Origin: Crossiella sp. SN42
GTDB lineage: Bacteria; Actinomycetota; Actinomycetes; Mycobacteriales; Pseudonocardiaceae
Assembly (NCBI RefSeq): GCF_023897065.1
Contig: NZ_JAMHIV010000012.1
Span: 124,001 to 188,000, forward strand
Direction of reading: 5' to 3'
Length of the DNA: 64,000 bases
The notes under the pieces are model-generated. The model made no database searches. It had not been told where the DNA came from and was given only the letters and a program-made list of their open reading frames with translations. The translations under genes and the position numbers were made by a program. Below, piece after piece: positions 39,464-48,291 of the stretch (positions are counted from its first letter, which is position 1; the number at the start of each line of letters is the position of its first letter).

Positions 39464-40908
39464 CGCAACCCGCCGAAGGCCAGGTACTTCAGCTCGGTGA
39501 ACTCCTCGATGCCGTGCCGGGAGCCCTCCCGGCCGAGGCCGGACTGCTTGGTGCCGCCGAAGGGCGCGACCTCCACGGAGAGGAACCCGGTGTTGATCCC
39601 GACCATGCCCGCCTCGATCCGCTCGGCCACCCGCCACACCCGGGCCAGGTTCTGGCTGTAGAAGTAGGCCGCCAGCCCGTACTCGGTGCTGTTGGCCAGT
39701 TCGACGGCCTGGCGCTCCTCGCTGAACCGGAACAGCGCCGCCACCGGGCCGAAGGTCTCCTCGTGCGCCAGCAGCATGTCGGTGTTGGCCTCGCCCAGCA
39801 CCGTCGGCGGGTAGAAGGTGCCGCCCTCCGGGGCCGTGCCGCCGGTGAGCAGTGTGGCGCCCTTGCCCAGCGCGTCCAGCACGTGCGCGTGCACCTTCGC
39901 CACAGCGGCCTCGTTGATCAGCGGACCGATGGTGACTCCGTCGATGGTGCCTTCGCCGACGCGCAGCCCGCGCACGCGCTCGACGAACCGCTCGACGAAG
40001 GCGTCATAGACGCTGTCCTGGATCAGGAACCGGTTCACGCCAACGCAACTCTGCCCGGTCTGGCGGAACTTGGCCACGATCGCGCCCGCCACCGCCGCGT
40101 CCAGGTCCGCGTCGTCGAAGACCAGGAACGGCGCGTTGCCGCCGAGCTCCAGCGTCAGCTTCTTCAGCGTCGGCGCGCACTGCGCGGCGAGCAGCCTGCC
40201 GACCTGGGTGGAGCCGGTGAAGGAGAGCGCCCGCACCACGGGGCTGGCACACAGCACCGCGCCGATCTCCTTCGGGTCGCCGGTCAGGATGTTCAGCACC
40301 CCGGCAGGCATCCCGGCCTCCTCGGCCAGCGCGGCCAGTGCCAGCGCGGACAGTGGCGTGTCCTCGGCCGGCTTGAGCACGACGGTGCACCCGGCGGCGA
40401 GCGCGGGCGCGGCCTTGCGGGTGATCATGGCCGCGGGGAAGTTCCACGGGGTGATGCAGGCGACCACGCCGATGGGCTCGCGCAGCACCACGATCCGGGT
40501 GTCGGCGGTCTTGGCCGGAATGGTCTCGCCGTTGAGCCTGCGCGCCTCCTCGGCGTAGAGGCGCAGGAACGAGGCGGCGTAGGCGATCTCCCCGCGCGCC
40601 TCGGCCAACGGCTTGCCCTGCTCAAGGGTGAGCAGCCGGGCCAGCTCGTCCTGGTGCCGCAGCACCAGTTCGCGCCACCGCAGCAGCACGTCGGCCCGGT
40701 CCTCCGCGGTCCGCGCGGCCCAGCCGCCGCGCGCCCGGTCGGCCGCCTCGATCGCCTGGGCGGTCTCCGCCCCGGACATCGAGGGAACGCGGCCGACCAC
40801 CTCCCCGGTGGCCGGGTTCCGCACCTCGAACTCGGCCCCGGAGGCCGCGCCGACCCATCGACCGTCCACATAGGAGCGATCGCGCAGTAGCTCGATATCT
40901 GTCGTCAT
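39460..40908 (-). CDS. NAD(P)-dependent aldehyde dehydrogenase, succinate-semialdehyde type
   Basis: A 482-residue enzyme, start ATG 40908. Typical GabD-type blocks: TPWNFPAAMITRKAAPALAAGCTVVLKPAEDTP split across the cofactor site, SFTGSTQVGRLL, catalytic Glu in LELGGNAPF, catalytic Cys in QTGQSCVGVNRF, and APFGGTKQSGLGREGS near the C-terminus. It oxidises an aldehyde, probably a semialdehyde, to the acid. It sits between the decarboxylase and a hydrolase in the GntR-regulated operon. Confidence 0.9.
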   Translation of the reverse strand: MTTDIELLRDRSYVDGRWVGAASGAEFEVRNPATGEVVGRVPSMSGAETAQAIEAADRARGGWAARTAEDRADVLLRWRELVLRHQDELARLLTLEQGKPLAEARGEIAYAASFLRLYAEEARRLNGETIPAKTADTRIVVLREPIGVVACITPWNFPAAMITRKAAPALAAGCTVVLKPAEDTPLSALALAALAEEAGMPAGVLNILTGDPKEIGAVLCASPVVRALSFTGSTQVGRLLAAQCAPTLKKLTLELGGNAPFLVFDDADLDAAVAGAIVAKFRQTGQSCVGVNRFLIQDSVYDAFVERFVERVRGLRVGEGTIDGVTIGPLINEAAVAKVHAHVLDALGKGATLLTGGTAPEGGTFYPPTVLGEANTDMLLAHEETFGPVAALFRFSEERQAVELANSTEYGLAAYFYSQNLARVWRVAERIEAGMVGINTGFLSVEVAPFGGTKQSGLGREGSRHGIEEFTELKYLAFGGLR

Positions 40909-40928
40909 GTCTTGTCTCCCTTGTGGTT

Positions 40929-41345
40929 TCAGTCGTTGTGCACGGTGGGGCCGGACAGGTCCACACCTTCGGCGGCGAACACTTCCTCCGCCCCGCGGAA
41001 CGCTTCCAGCGCGGCCGGCACTCCGCAGTAGATCGCGGCCTGCAGCAACGCCTCCCGGATCTCGCCAGGGGTGACGCCGTTGTTCAACGCGCCCCTGACG
41101 TGCAGCCGCAGTTCCTGGCCGCGGCCGAGCGCGGTGAGCATCACCAGCGTGAGCAGGCTGCGGGTGCCACGGGGCAGGCCAGGCCGGGCCCAGACGGTCC
41201 CCCAGCAGTACTCGGTGACGAGCTCTTGCAAGGGCCGGGAGAACGCGGTCGCCTTGGCCAGCGAGCGCTCCACGTGGGCATCGCCGAGCACCTCCCGCCG
41301 TACCCGCGAGCCCACGTCGAGCGCGGTGTCGTTGTCGATGGTCAT
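40929..41345 (-). CDS. Carboxymuconolactone decarboxylase family protein
   Basis: A 138-residue protein (LVTEYCWGTVWARPGLPRGTRSLLTLVML, RLHVRGALNNGVTPGEIREALLQ, AIYCGVPAALEAFR). The HVRGALNNG and YCGVPAA motifs match PcaC-like gamma-carboxymuconolactone decarboxylases rather than CxxC-type AhpD proteins. ATG 41345 overlaps the permease stop. Its place with enol-lactonase-like hydrolases supports a lactone-decarboxylating role, but other protocatechuate-branch genes are absent. Confidence 0.87.
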   Translation of the reverse strand: MTIDNDTALDVGSRVRREVLGDAHVERSLAKATAFSRPLQELVTEYCWGTVWARPGLPRGTRSLLTLVMLTALGRGQELRLHVRGALNNGVTPGEIREALLQAAIYCGVPAALEAFRGAEEVFAAEGVDLSGPTVHND

Positions 41346-42706
41346 GCCGGTGCTCCTGTCTTGCGATCCATGGCTGGCACGGGAACGGATGCGGAGGCCG
41401 CCTGGTGGTCGGCGAGGTCGCGGCCACGGGTCTCCGGCAGCATCCGGACCAGCGCGAGGAAGGTCATCAGCGCCACCGCCACCAGGTACAGCGCGCCGCT
41501 GCCCGCGAAGTCGAACCCGGCGGCCAGCCAGGCCACGACCGCGGGAGCCGGGCTGCCGAGCAGCGCCCCGGCCAGGTTGAAGCCGGTGGTGCAGCCGCTC
41601 ATCCGGGTGCGCGCCGGGAACAGTTCGATCAGCAGCACCACCATGGTCACGTTCACCATGGCCTCGAACAGACCGAGCACGGCCATGCCGAGCAGCACCG
41701 CGGGGACGCTGCCGGTGGCCATCAGCAGGAAGGCGGGCACCGCGACCACGACGAGCCCGGCCGCGCCGAGGAGCATCGTCGGTCGCCTGCCGAACCGGTC
41801 CGCCAGCACCCCCGCCAGCGGGCAGAGCGCCGAGTACACCGCGAGCCCGCCCGCGGTGGCCGCGAGCGCGGCCGGCTCGCTCAGCCCGACCCTGGCGGAG
41901 GTCAGGAAGTTCGGCACCGAGGTGACCAGGTAGTAGAACCCGACCGCCGCGGTCGCCGTGGCGAAGAACACCAGCGCGATGGCCCGCCGGTTCTCCCGAA
42001 GGGCCTCCCGCAGCGGGGCTTCCGCGATCGAGTCCGCACGCCGCACCGCCTGGAACTCCGGCGTGTCCTCCAGCTTCGTCCGGACGTAGAACCCGGCCAC
42101 CCCCAGTGGCGCGGCCAGGATGAACGGCACGCGCCACCCCCAGGAGGACATGGCCTCCCCAGAGAGCCAGACCGAGAGCCCGAGGGTGACCAGTGCCCCC
42201 GCGAGCGCGCCCGCTCCCGCGGTGGCAGGCACCACGCTGCCCCACAGGGCTCGCCGGTGCCTCGGCGCCTGCTCCACCAGGAACACCGAGGAGCCTGCCC
42301 ACTCGCCGCCGATGGAGAACCCCTGGGCACAGCGCAGCAGCACGAGCAGGACCGGCGCGAGCACACCGGCGGTGGCGTAGCCGGGCAGGAACGCGATCAG
42401 GGTGGTGGACACCGCCATCACGATCACCGAACCGGACAGCGCCGCCCGCCTGCCGTAGCGGTCGCCCACGATGCCGAAGACCGCGCCGCCCAGCGGCCGC
42501 ATGAGCAGCGCGACGCCGAAGACGCCGAGCGCGGCGAGCAGGCGGCCGGTGGCGTCGGCCGCCGGGAAGAAGACGCTGCCGATCGTCGTGGCCAGGAAGC
42601 CGTAGACGGCGAAGTCGAACCACTCCATGAAGTTGCCGAACCCCGCCGCCAGCAGCACCCGTCTGGCCGCCCGCGATCTGGCGGGTCTCCCCGGTGTCGG
42701 GGCCAC
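41342..42706 (-). CDS. MHS-family (metabolite:H+ symporter) permease
   Basis: About 454 residues from GTG 42706, chosen for GAGGAGG just upstream; the frame is open to 42754 through the operator. It has 12 spans and the MHS marks GFGNFMEWFDFAVYGF, MRPLGGAVFGIVGDRYGRRAAL, RCAQGFSIGGEWAGSSVFLVE and SWGWRVPFILAAPLG. Relatives import dicarboxylates, aromatic acids, shikimate or osmolytes. It is the first gene of the GntR-regulated operon and probably brings in the substrate. Confidence 0.88.
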   Translation of the reverse strand: MAPTPGRPARSRAARRVLLAAGFGNFMEWFDFAVYGFLATTIGSVFFPAADATGRLLAALGVFGVALLMRPLGGAVFGIVGDRYGRRAALSGSVIVMAVSTTLIAFLPGYATAGVLAPVLLVLLRCAQGFSIGGEWAGSSVFLVEQAPRHRRALWGSVVPATAGAGALAGALVTLGLSVWLSGEAMSSWGWRVPFILAAPLGVAGFYVRTKLEDTPEFQAVRRADSIAEAPLREALRENRRAIALVFFATATAAVGFYYLVTSVPNFLTSARVGLSEPAALAATAGGLAVYSALCPLAGVLADRFGRRPTMLLGAAGLVVVAVPAFLLMATGSVPAVLLGMAVLGLFEAMVNVTMVVLLIELFPARTRMSGCTTGFNLAGALLGSPAPAVVAWLAAGFDFAGSGALYLVAVALMTFLALVRMLPETRGRDLADHQAASASVPVPAMDRKTGAPA

Positions 42707-42737
42707 GAGACCACCTCCTCGAGTCGATTGAATGACG

Positions 42738-42752
42738 GTATGACTGTCATAC
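42738..42752. promoter_or_regulatory. Operator GTATGA-CTG-TCATAC (copy 2)
   Basis: Perfect six-base arms with a three-base spacer, followed by AAT as at 37874. It lies 32 bases before the start of the permease operon. Confidence 0.8.
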
Positions 42753-42840
42753 AATCCGCTCTGACCTGGGCTGTCAAGGGCGAAGTTTGGCTAGGCGATG
42801 CCGATCGCGGATCCGCTGAAGCGGCTCTAGACTCCGTTTC

Positions 42841-43239
42841 ATGCCGAATCTGCGGATCAGCGAGGCTGCCGCGCTGCTGGGCGTCAGCGATGACTCCGTG
42901 CGCCGCTGGATCGACCAGGGCCGGCTGGCCGCGATCACGCTGGACAACGGCCGCAAGGGCGTGGCAGGCACCGAGCTGGCCGCCTTCGCCCAGCAGCTGT
43001 CCGAGTCGGCCGAGCCCGGCGTCACGGTGGCCGCCTCCGCGCGCAACCGGATGAAGGGCATCGTCACCCGGGTGGTCAAGGACGGGGTGATGGCGCAGGT
43101 CGACATGCAGGCAGGGCCGTTCCGGATCGTGTCGCTGATGAGCCGGGAGTCCGCGGAGGAGCTGGGCCTGGAGGTCGGCAGCGTCGCGGTGGCCTCGATC
43201 AAGTCCACCCACGTCGTCGTCGAGATCCCGGAGGCCTGA
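42841..43239 (+). CDS. Molybdate-binding regulator: excisionase-like HTH plus Mop domain
   Basis: A 132-residue protein. Residues 4-50 form a MerR/excisionase-like HTH (RISEAAALLGVSDDSVRRWIDQGRLAAI); residues 65-131 form one Mop/TOBE molybdate-binding domain (SARNRMKGIVTRVVKDGVM, VDMQAGPFRIVSLMSRESAEELGL, VASIKSTHVVVE). This is the small ModE-like regulator found before modABC in actinomycetes. It ends one base before modA, so it is co-transcribed and likely controls molybdate uptake. Confidence 0.9.
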   Translation: MPNLRISEAAALLGVSDDSVRRWIDQGRLAAITLDNGRKGVAGTELAAFAQQLSESAEPGVTVAASARNRMKGIVTRVVKDGVMAQVDMQAGPFRIVSLMSRESAEELGLEVGSVAVASIKSTHVVVEIPEA

Positions 43240-43240
43240 A

Positions 43241-43993
43241 GTGCGCACACTGACCGCACTGCTCGTGGTGCTGGCACTGGCCGGTTGTGGCACCGCGCAG
43301 CCGGGCTCCTCCCCCACCGGCGGCACGCTCACCGTGTTCGCCGCCGCCTCGCTGACCGAGTCCTTCACCAAGCTGGGCAAGGACTTCGAGGCCGCCAACC
43401 CCGGCACCACGGTGAAGTTCAACTTCGCGGGCAGCTCGGCGCTGGCCCAGCAGCTCAACCAGGGCGCGCCGGCCGACGTGTTCGCCGCGGCCGCCCCGGC
43501 GAACATGAAGCAGGTGACCGACACCGGCACGGTCACCGCCACGCCGGTGACCTTCGCCAGGAACACGCTGCAGATCGCGGTGCCCCAAGGGAATCCGGCC
43601 AAGGTCACCGGGCTGGCCGACTTCGGCAGGGCCGAGCTGAAGATCGCGTTGTGCGCCGAGCAGGTGCCCTGCGGCGCGGCCGCGAAGAAGGTGTTCGAGG
43701 CGGCCGGGACCACCGCGCGGCCGGACACCCTGGAACAGGACGTCAAGGCGGTGCTGACCAAGGTCTCCCTCGGCGAGGTGGACGCCGCGCTGGTCTACCG
43801 CACCGACGTCCGGGCCGCGGGCGGCAAGGTCGAGGGCAAGGACTTCGCCGAGGCCGCCCAGGCGGTCAACGACTACCCGATCGCGCCACTGGCCAAGGCC
43901 CCCAACACCATGGCCGCCAAGGCTTTTGTCGACTTCGTCCGCTCGGAGCAGGGCCGCGCGGTGCTCGCCGAAGCCGGCTTCGCGGCCCCATGA
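43241..43993 (+). CDS. modA: Molybdate ABC transporter substrate-binding lipoprotein
   Basis: A 250-residue protein starting GTG 43241. The lipobox ALAGC follows a short hydrophobic signal, so it is membrane-anchored outside the cell. TLTVFAAASLTESFTKLGKDFE, FNFAGSSALAQQLNQGAPADVFAAA and DAALVYRTDVRAAG are classic ModA blocks that bind molybdate or tungstate. It overlaps modB by four bases. Confidence 0.95.
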   Translation: MRTLTALLVVLALAGCGTAQPGSSPTGGTLTVFAAASLTESFTKLGKDFEAANPGTTVKFNFAGSSALAQQLNQGAPADVFAAAAPANMKQVTDTGTVTATPVTFARNTLQIAVPQGNPAKVTGLADFGRAELKIALCAEQVPCGAAAKKVFEAAGTTARPDTLEQDVKAVLTKVSLGEVDAALVYRTDVRAAGGKVEGKDFAEAAQAVNDYPIAPLAKAPNTMAAKAFVDFVRSEQGRAVLAEAGFAAP

Positions 43994-44793
43994 CCAAGAC
44001 GCGCAGGGCGCGGGGACGGCGGCCGCTCATCCTGGTGCTGCCCGCGGTGATCGGGCTGGTGTTCCTGCTGGTGCCGCTGGCCGGGTTGCTGGTCACCGCG
44101 CCCTGGACCACCTTGCCCGGCAGGCTGTTCAGCCCCGAGGTCGGCCAGGCGCTGCGGCTGTCGGTGGTCTGCGCGAGCCTGGCCACGGTGCTGTGCCTGC
44201 TCTTCGGCATCCCGCTGGCCTGGCTGCTGGCCCGCGGCGAGGTGCCCGGCCGGGGGTTCCTGCGCGCGCTGGTCACCGTGCCGCTGGTGCTGCCGCCGGT
44301 GGTCGGCGGGGTGGCGCTGCTGCTGGTGCTGGGCAGGCGCGGGCTGCTCGGGCAGTACCTGGACCAGTGGTTCGGCATCTCGCTGCCGTTCACCACCGCG
44401 GGCGTGGTGCTGGCCGAGGCGTTCGTGGCGATGCCGTTCCTGGTGATCTCGGTGGAGGGCGCGTTGCGCGCGGCCGATCCCCGGTTCGAGGAGGCCGCCG
44501 CCACCCTGGGCGCCTCCCGCTGGCTCACCTTCCGCCGGGTCACCCTGCCCTCGATCATGCCCGGCGTGGTCGCGGGCACCGTGCTGTGCTGGGCGCGCGC
44601 CCTGGGCGAGTTCGGCGCCACCATCACCTTCGCCGGCAACTTCCCCGGCGAGACCACCACCATGCCGCTGGCGGTCTACCTGGCGCTGGAAAGCGATCCG
44701 GACGCCGCGATCGTGCTCAGCGTGGTGTTGCTGCTGGTCTCGGTCGGCGTGCTGGCGGGCCTGCGCGACCGCTGGATCAGTGGCGCCTCATGA
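43990..44793 (+). CDS. modB: Molybdate ABC transporter permease
   Basis: A 267-residue membrane protein with about five to six spans. The ABC permease EAA loop is visible as EEAAATLGASRWLTFRRVTLPSIMPG, preceded by VTVPLVLPPVVGGVALLL. ARALGEFGATITFAGNFPGETTTMPLAVYLALE is the conserved ModB end region. It overlaps modA and modC by four bases each, giving one tightly coupled operon. Confidence 0.95.
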   Translation: MTKTRRARGRRPLILVLPAVIGLVFLLVPLAGLLVTAPWTTLPGRLFSPEVGQALRLSVVCASLATVLCLLFGIPLAWLLARGEVPGRGFLRALVTVPLVLPPVVGGVALLLVLGRRGLLGQYLDQWFGISLPFTTAGVVLAEAFVAMPFLVISVEGALRAADPRFEEAAATLGASRWLTFRRVTLPSIMPGVVAGTVLCWARALGEFGATITFAGNFPGETTTMPLAVYLALESDPDAAIVLSVVLLLVSVGVLAGLRDRWISGAS

Positions 44794-45821
44794 CCCTGCG
44801 CGCCTGCCTGCGGGTCACCCGCGAGACCTTCGCCCTGGACCTGGACCTGACCATCGAGCCCGGCGAGGTGGTCGCCCTGCTCGGCCCCAACGGCGCGGGC
44901 AAGACCACCGCGCTGCGTGCCCTGGCCGGACTCCTGGCCTCCGACAGCACGATCCGGCTCGGTGAGTCCACTTGGGACGGTCTGCCCACCGAGCTGCGCC
45001 CGATCGGCGTGGTGTTCCAGGACCACCTGCTCTTCGCCACCATGACCGCACTGGACAACGTCGCCTTCGGCCTGCGCGCCCGAGGGCGGGGCAAGGCCGA
45101 GGCCAACGCCAGGGCCGCGCACTGGCTGGCCAAGGTCGGCCTCGCCGACCACGCGGGAGCCAAGCCCCGCACCCTCTCCGGCGGCCAGGCCCAGCGGGTC
45201 GCCCTGGCCCGCGCCCTGGCCACCGATCCCGCCCTGCTGCTGCTCGACGAACCCCTGGCCGCCCTGGACGCGAGCACCCGCCTGCGCGTGCGCGCCGAGC
45301 TGGGCAGGCACCTGCGCGACTACCCCGGCCACACCCTGCTGGTCACCCACGACCCGCTGGACGCGATGGTGCTGGCCGACCGCCTGGTCATCCTGGAACA
45401 CGGCCGCGTGGTGCAGCAGGGCAGTCCGCGCGCGGTGGTCCGCCAGCCCCGCACCGACTACGTCGCCCACCTGGTCGGCCTCAACTTCTACCGCGGCACC
45501 GCCCACAACACCGAGATCCACCTCGACGAGGGCGGCACCCTCACCGTCGCCGAACCGGCCACCGGCCCGGTGCACGTGGTGTTCCCGCCCAGCGCGGTCA
45601 GCCTGTACCCGGAGAAACCCGTTGGCAGCCCACGAAATACCTGGCAGGCCACGGTCGCTGGGATCGAGCAGCACGCGCACACCATGAGGATCGAACTGGA
45701 CGGCACCCCCGCCGTGCTGGCTGACATCACCACCGCCACCGTCGCCGACCTCCGCCTGCACCCCGGCGACACCCTGTGGGCCTCGGTGAAGGCAACCGAG
45801 ATCCACACCTACCCCCGCTGA
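44790..45821 (+). CDS. modC: Molybdate ABC transporter ATP-binding protein
   Basis: A 343-residue ATPase with LLGPNGAGKTTALRALAG, VVFQDHLLF, LSGGQAQRVALARAL, LLLLDEPLAALD and LLVTHDPLDAM intact. The C-terminal part (about 255-343) is a TOBE-like domain (NTWQATVAGIEQHAHTMRIEL, GDTLWASVKATEIHTYPR) that can bind molybdate and regulate transport. Last gene of the mod operon; it converges with an unrelated phosphotransferase gene five bases away. Confidence 0.94.
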   Translation: MTLRACLRVTRETFALDLDLTIEPGEVVALLGPNGAGKTTALRALAGLLASDSTIRLGESTWDGLPTELRPIGVVFQDHLLFATMTALDNVAFGLRARGRGKAEANARAAHWLAKVGLADHAGAKPRTLSGGQAQRVALARALATDPALLLLDEPLAALDASTRLRVRAELGRHLRDYPGHTLLVTHDPLDAMVLADRLVILEHGRVVQQGSPRAVVRQPRTDYVAHLVGLNFYRGTAHNTEIHLDEGGTLTVAEPATGPVHVVFPPSAVSLYPEKPVGSPRNTWQATVAGIEQHAHTMRIELDGTPAVLADITTATVADLRLHPGDTLWASVKATEIHTYPR

Positions 45822-45826
45822 CCGGC

Positions 45827-46651
45827 TCAGCGATACCCCGACAGCCCGTCCGCCAGCTCCTCCTCGTCGCCATCGCGCAGCCCGGACAGCGCCTGCTGCA
45901 AGGCAAAAGTGCCGCCGATGACCCTGGCCCGGTCCAGCAGACTCTCGTCCGGAGGAAGGTGCGCCACCACGGCACGCGCCATCTCCTCGCCATAGCTGGC
46001 CCGGATCGCGGCCAGGTCCTCCGCCTGGTCCCCCAGCCCGGCCTCGTCCCAGTCCACCACCCCGGACAGTCGCGGCAGGCCATCCTGTTCGCACCACAGC
46101 ACGTTCTCGCCGCCGAGGTCGCCGTGCACCAGCCCGGTGACCCGGTGCGGCAGAGCGGTGATCGCGGCCAGCTCCGCCTCCGCCCTGGCCCGGCCGGACG
46201 CGGACATCAGTGGGAACAGCTCGGCCCGGACGCCCTCCGCGAACTCCGGCCAGCGGCCCGCCGACGGCAGTCCGGCCCGCACCCCGGCCAGCTCCCGCAG
46301 CAGCGCGCCAAAACCGGCGGCCACGGCCTCGAACTCCGGTGGCGCGGCCAGCCGATCCGCTGCCAGTGGGTCGCCGGGCACCCGGCTCAGCACCAGGCAG
46401 GCCGGGTCACCGTCCACTTCGGACAGAGGGACGGGGGTGGTGAAGCCGAGACCCAGGTCCGCCACCGTTCGCAGCCGGGCCGCGCGGGCGGGCAGCCGGG
46501 ACGCGGCCGAGGCGGTGCGGGCGAAGCACACCACCCGGTCCGCGCCGAGGACCACCTCGTGGAACTGACCCTGGTGCACCACCAGCTCGTCGAGGTCCGC
46601 CCCGGGCAGCTCCCGGTGCAGCACCTCGCGCTGACGTGCGGAGATCGGCAT
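45827..46651 (-). CDS. Aminoglycoside phosphotransferase (APH)-family kinase-like protein
   Basis: A 274-residue protein starting ATG 46651. The catalytic loop VTGLVHGDLGGENVLW and the metal-binding VVDWDEAGLGDQAEDLA are the APH-fold signatures. The N-terminal lobe is short. Relatives phosphorylate small hydroxylated molecules, including aminoglycosides and macrolides, but most genomic copies have no known substrate. It is translationally coupled (TGATG) to the SRPBCC gene upstream. Confidence 0.85.
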   Translation of the reverse strand: MPISARQREVLHRELPGADLDELVVHQGQFHEVVLGADRVVCFARTASAASRLPARAARLRTVADLGLGFTTPVPLSEVDGDPACLVLSRVPGDPLAADRLAAPPEFEAVAAGFGALLRELAGVRAGLPSAGRWPEFAEGVRAELFPLMSASGRARAEAELAAITALPHRVTGLVHGDLGGENVLWCEQDGLPRLSGVVDWDEAGLGDQAEDLAAIRASYGEEMARAVVAHLPPDESLLDRARVIGGTFALQQALSGLRDGDEEELADGLSGYR

Positions 46652-47157
46652 CAGGCTGCTCGCCTGCGGACCACGCGCGCCAGGATGCCGAGGGTGGCCT
46701 TGAGCGCGGACCCGGGCACCACCGGGAAGTCCAGGCGCTGCTTCCACTCCGGGGGGAGCTCCGACCAGTCGTAGTACGAGGTGACCAGGGTGCCGTCCTC
46801 GGTGGGGGCCAGGCGGTAGCCGTAGATGTGCCGGAGGTGCGGGCGGACCCCGGCTTCCACGGTCCAGGCGATCTCCTGCTCCGGGACGAGCTTGGTGATG
46901 ATCACTTCGACCTGGTACTTGCCAAGGGGGAGGTCGCCGAGCGCTTCCCGGTCCATGTGCACCCGGAACCGGTCGCCTGCCTGGGTGACCGGTTCGCCTT
47001 CGGCGTCCATGAGCATGCCCGAGGCGTCGATGTCCACGTGCCCCAACGGATCGGTCAGGACCGCGAAGATCGCGCCGGCGGGGGCGGGGATGAGCCGGGA
47101 CACCTCGATCCGTTCCGCGCTCTCGGTGGGCCGGGTGGCGGGGTCGTTGGTGGTCAT
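46651..47157 (-). CDS. SRPBCC-family protein
   Basis: A 168-residue protein; ATG 47157 behind GAGAGGAA. SRLIPAPAGAIFAVLTDPLGHVDIDASGML, AWTVEAGVRPHLRHIYGYRL and TSYYDWSELPPEWKQR match polyketide-cyclase/dehydrase-like START proteins common in actinomycetes. It ends YTAA-like RVVRRRAA and is coupled to the phosphotransferase gene. Ligand and role unknown. Confidence 0.82.
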   Translation of the reverse strand: MTTNDPATRPTESAERIEVSRLIPAPAGAIFAVLTDPLGHVDIDASGMLMDAEGEPVTQAGDRFRVHMDREALGDLPLGKYQVEVIITKLVPEQEIAWTVEAGVRPHLRHIYGYRLAPTEDGTLVTSYYDWSELPPEWKQRLDFPVVPGSALKATLGILARVVRRRAA

Positions 47158-47263
47158 GCTGTTCCTCTCCGGGCGGGCGGCGGCTGTGCTCGACAATAGG
47201 CGGGAAGCGATCATGCGCGCGGACCACGCCCCCGGCACCGCCGCCGGACTGACCGAGGACTGA

Positions 47264-48265
47264 TCACCCCTTGAGGAAGCGCAACAGCTCCTCGGTGACG
47301 AACCCTGGGTTTTCCTCAACAAGCCAGTGTCCGGCTTTGGGCACGTCGACCGCGCGCACGATGTCGGTCAGCCGGGGAGCCACCGTGGCCTTGATCGCCT
47401 CCGCCTGTCCCTGCGCGGCCATCACCAGGGCCGGCACCCGCACCGGCGCGGTCGCCACGGTGTCCCGGACGTCCTTGTCCAGGGCGCGATAGAGCTCGAA
47501 GCCGCCGGAGAGCGCCTCGGGCCGGGAGTAGGTCCGCGCGTACTCGCTGATCTCCTCCTCGGTGAACGGGGACCGGTCCGAGGTGCCGCCGAAAGCCGTG
47601 CCGCCAAAGGAAACCTGGGGGTAGAACAGCTTCAGGTACTCGCGGACGTCGTTGCCGACCACCGCCTCGGGCACCCGCCGCTGGGAGTGGAAGGCGATGT
47701 GCCAGCTCAGCGAGCGGTAGGCAGCCCCGTCGATGCCGGGTCCGGGCAGCGGCAGGTCGAGGTAGCCCAGCCGCGCGGTGTCGGCCGGGAACTGGGCGGC
47801 GTACTGGAAGGCCACCGCGGCGCCGTGGTCGTGCCCGACCACGCGGGCGTCCCGCAGGCCGAGCCGGTCGGCGATCAGGGTGTGCACGTAGCGGGCCAGG
47901 GTGGCCTTGTCGTAACCGGTTGGCTTGCCGGTGCTGTCGCCGAGTCCTGGCAGGTCGACGGCGTAGACGGTGTGGTGCTCGGCCAGCGCGGGCATGATCG
48001 GCCACCAGCCGTACCAGGTCTGCGGCCAGCCGTGCAGCAGCACCACCGGCGTGCCGCGGCCCCCGGTCACGTAGTGCATGCGGACGCCGTCGACCTCGGT
48101 GAACTCGTGCCGGAAGGCGCCGGTGAACTTCGGGTCGGCCTGGGTGACCGTGGCGTAGGCGGGCACCTCGGGGGCGGGGGCGGGTGCGGCACAGGCCGCG
48201 CCGGTGAGCAGGAGGGTCAGCGCGAAAGTCGTTGCCGCACGGGCGAACCTGGATGTGGAAATCAT
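47264..48265 (-). CDS. Secreted epoxide-hydrolase-like alpha/beta hydrolase
   Basis: A 333-residue protein with an N-terminal signal (RFARAATTFALTLLLTGAACA; a lipid-modified Cys25 is possible but the motif is weak). LLHGWPQTWYGWWP is the oxyanion region of epoxide hydrolases; the nucleophile is Asp146 in GHDHGAA and the general-base His is in KAGHWLVEENP. Where a catalytic acid is usual after the sixth strand it reads VMAAQGQAEA, with no Asp. It may hydrolyse epoxides or halides at the cell surface. Confidence 0.82.
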   Translation of the reverse strand: MISTSRFARAATTFALTLLLTGAACAAPAPAPEVPAYATVTQADPKFTGAFRHEFTEVDGVRMHYVTGGRGTPVVLLHGWPQTWYGWWPIMPALAEHHTVYAVDLPGLGDSTGKPTGYDKATLARYVHTLIADRLGLRDARVVGHDHGAAVAFQYAAQFPADTARLGYLDLPLPGPGIDGAAYRSLSWHIAFHSQRRVPEAVVGNDVREYLKLFYPQVSFGGTAFGGTSDRSPFTEEEISEYARTYSRPEALSGGFELYRALDKDVRDTVATAPVRVPALVMAAQGQAEAIKATVAPRLTDIVRAVDVPKAGHWLVEENPGFVTEELLRFLKG

Positions 48266-48291
48266 GCTCTCTGTCCTATGTAGACGGTGGG

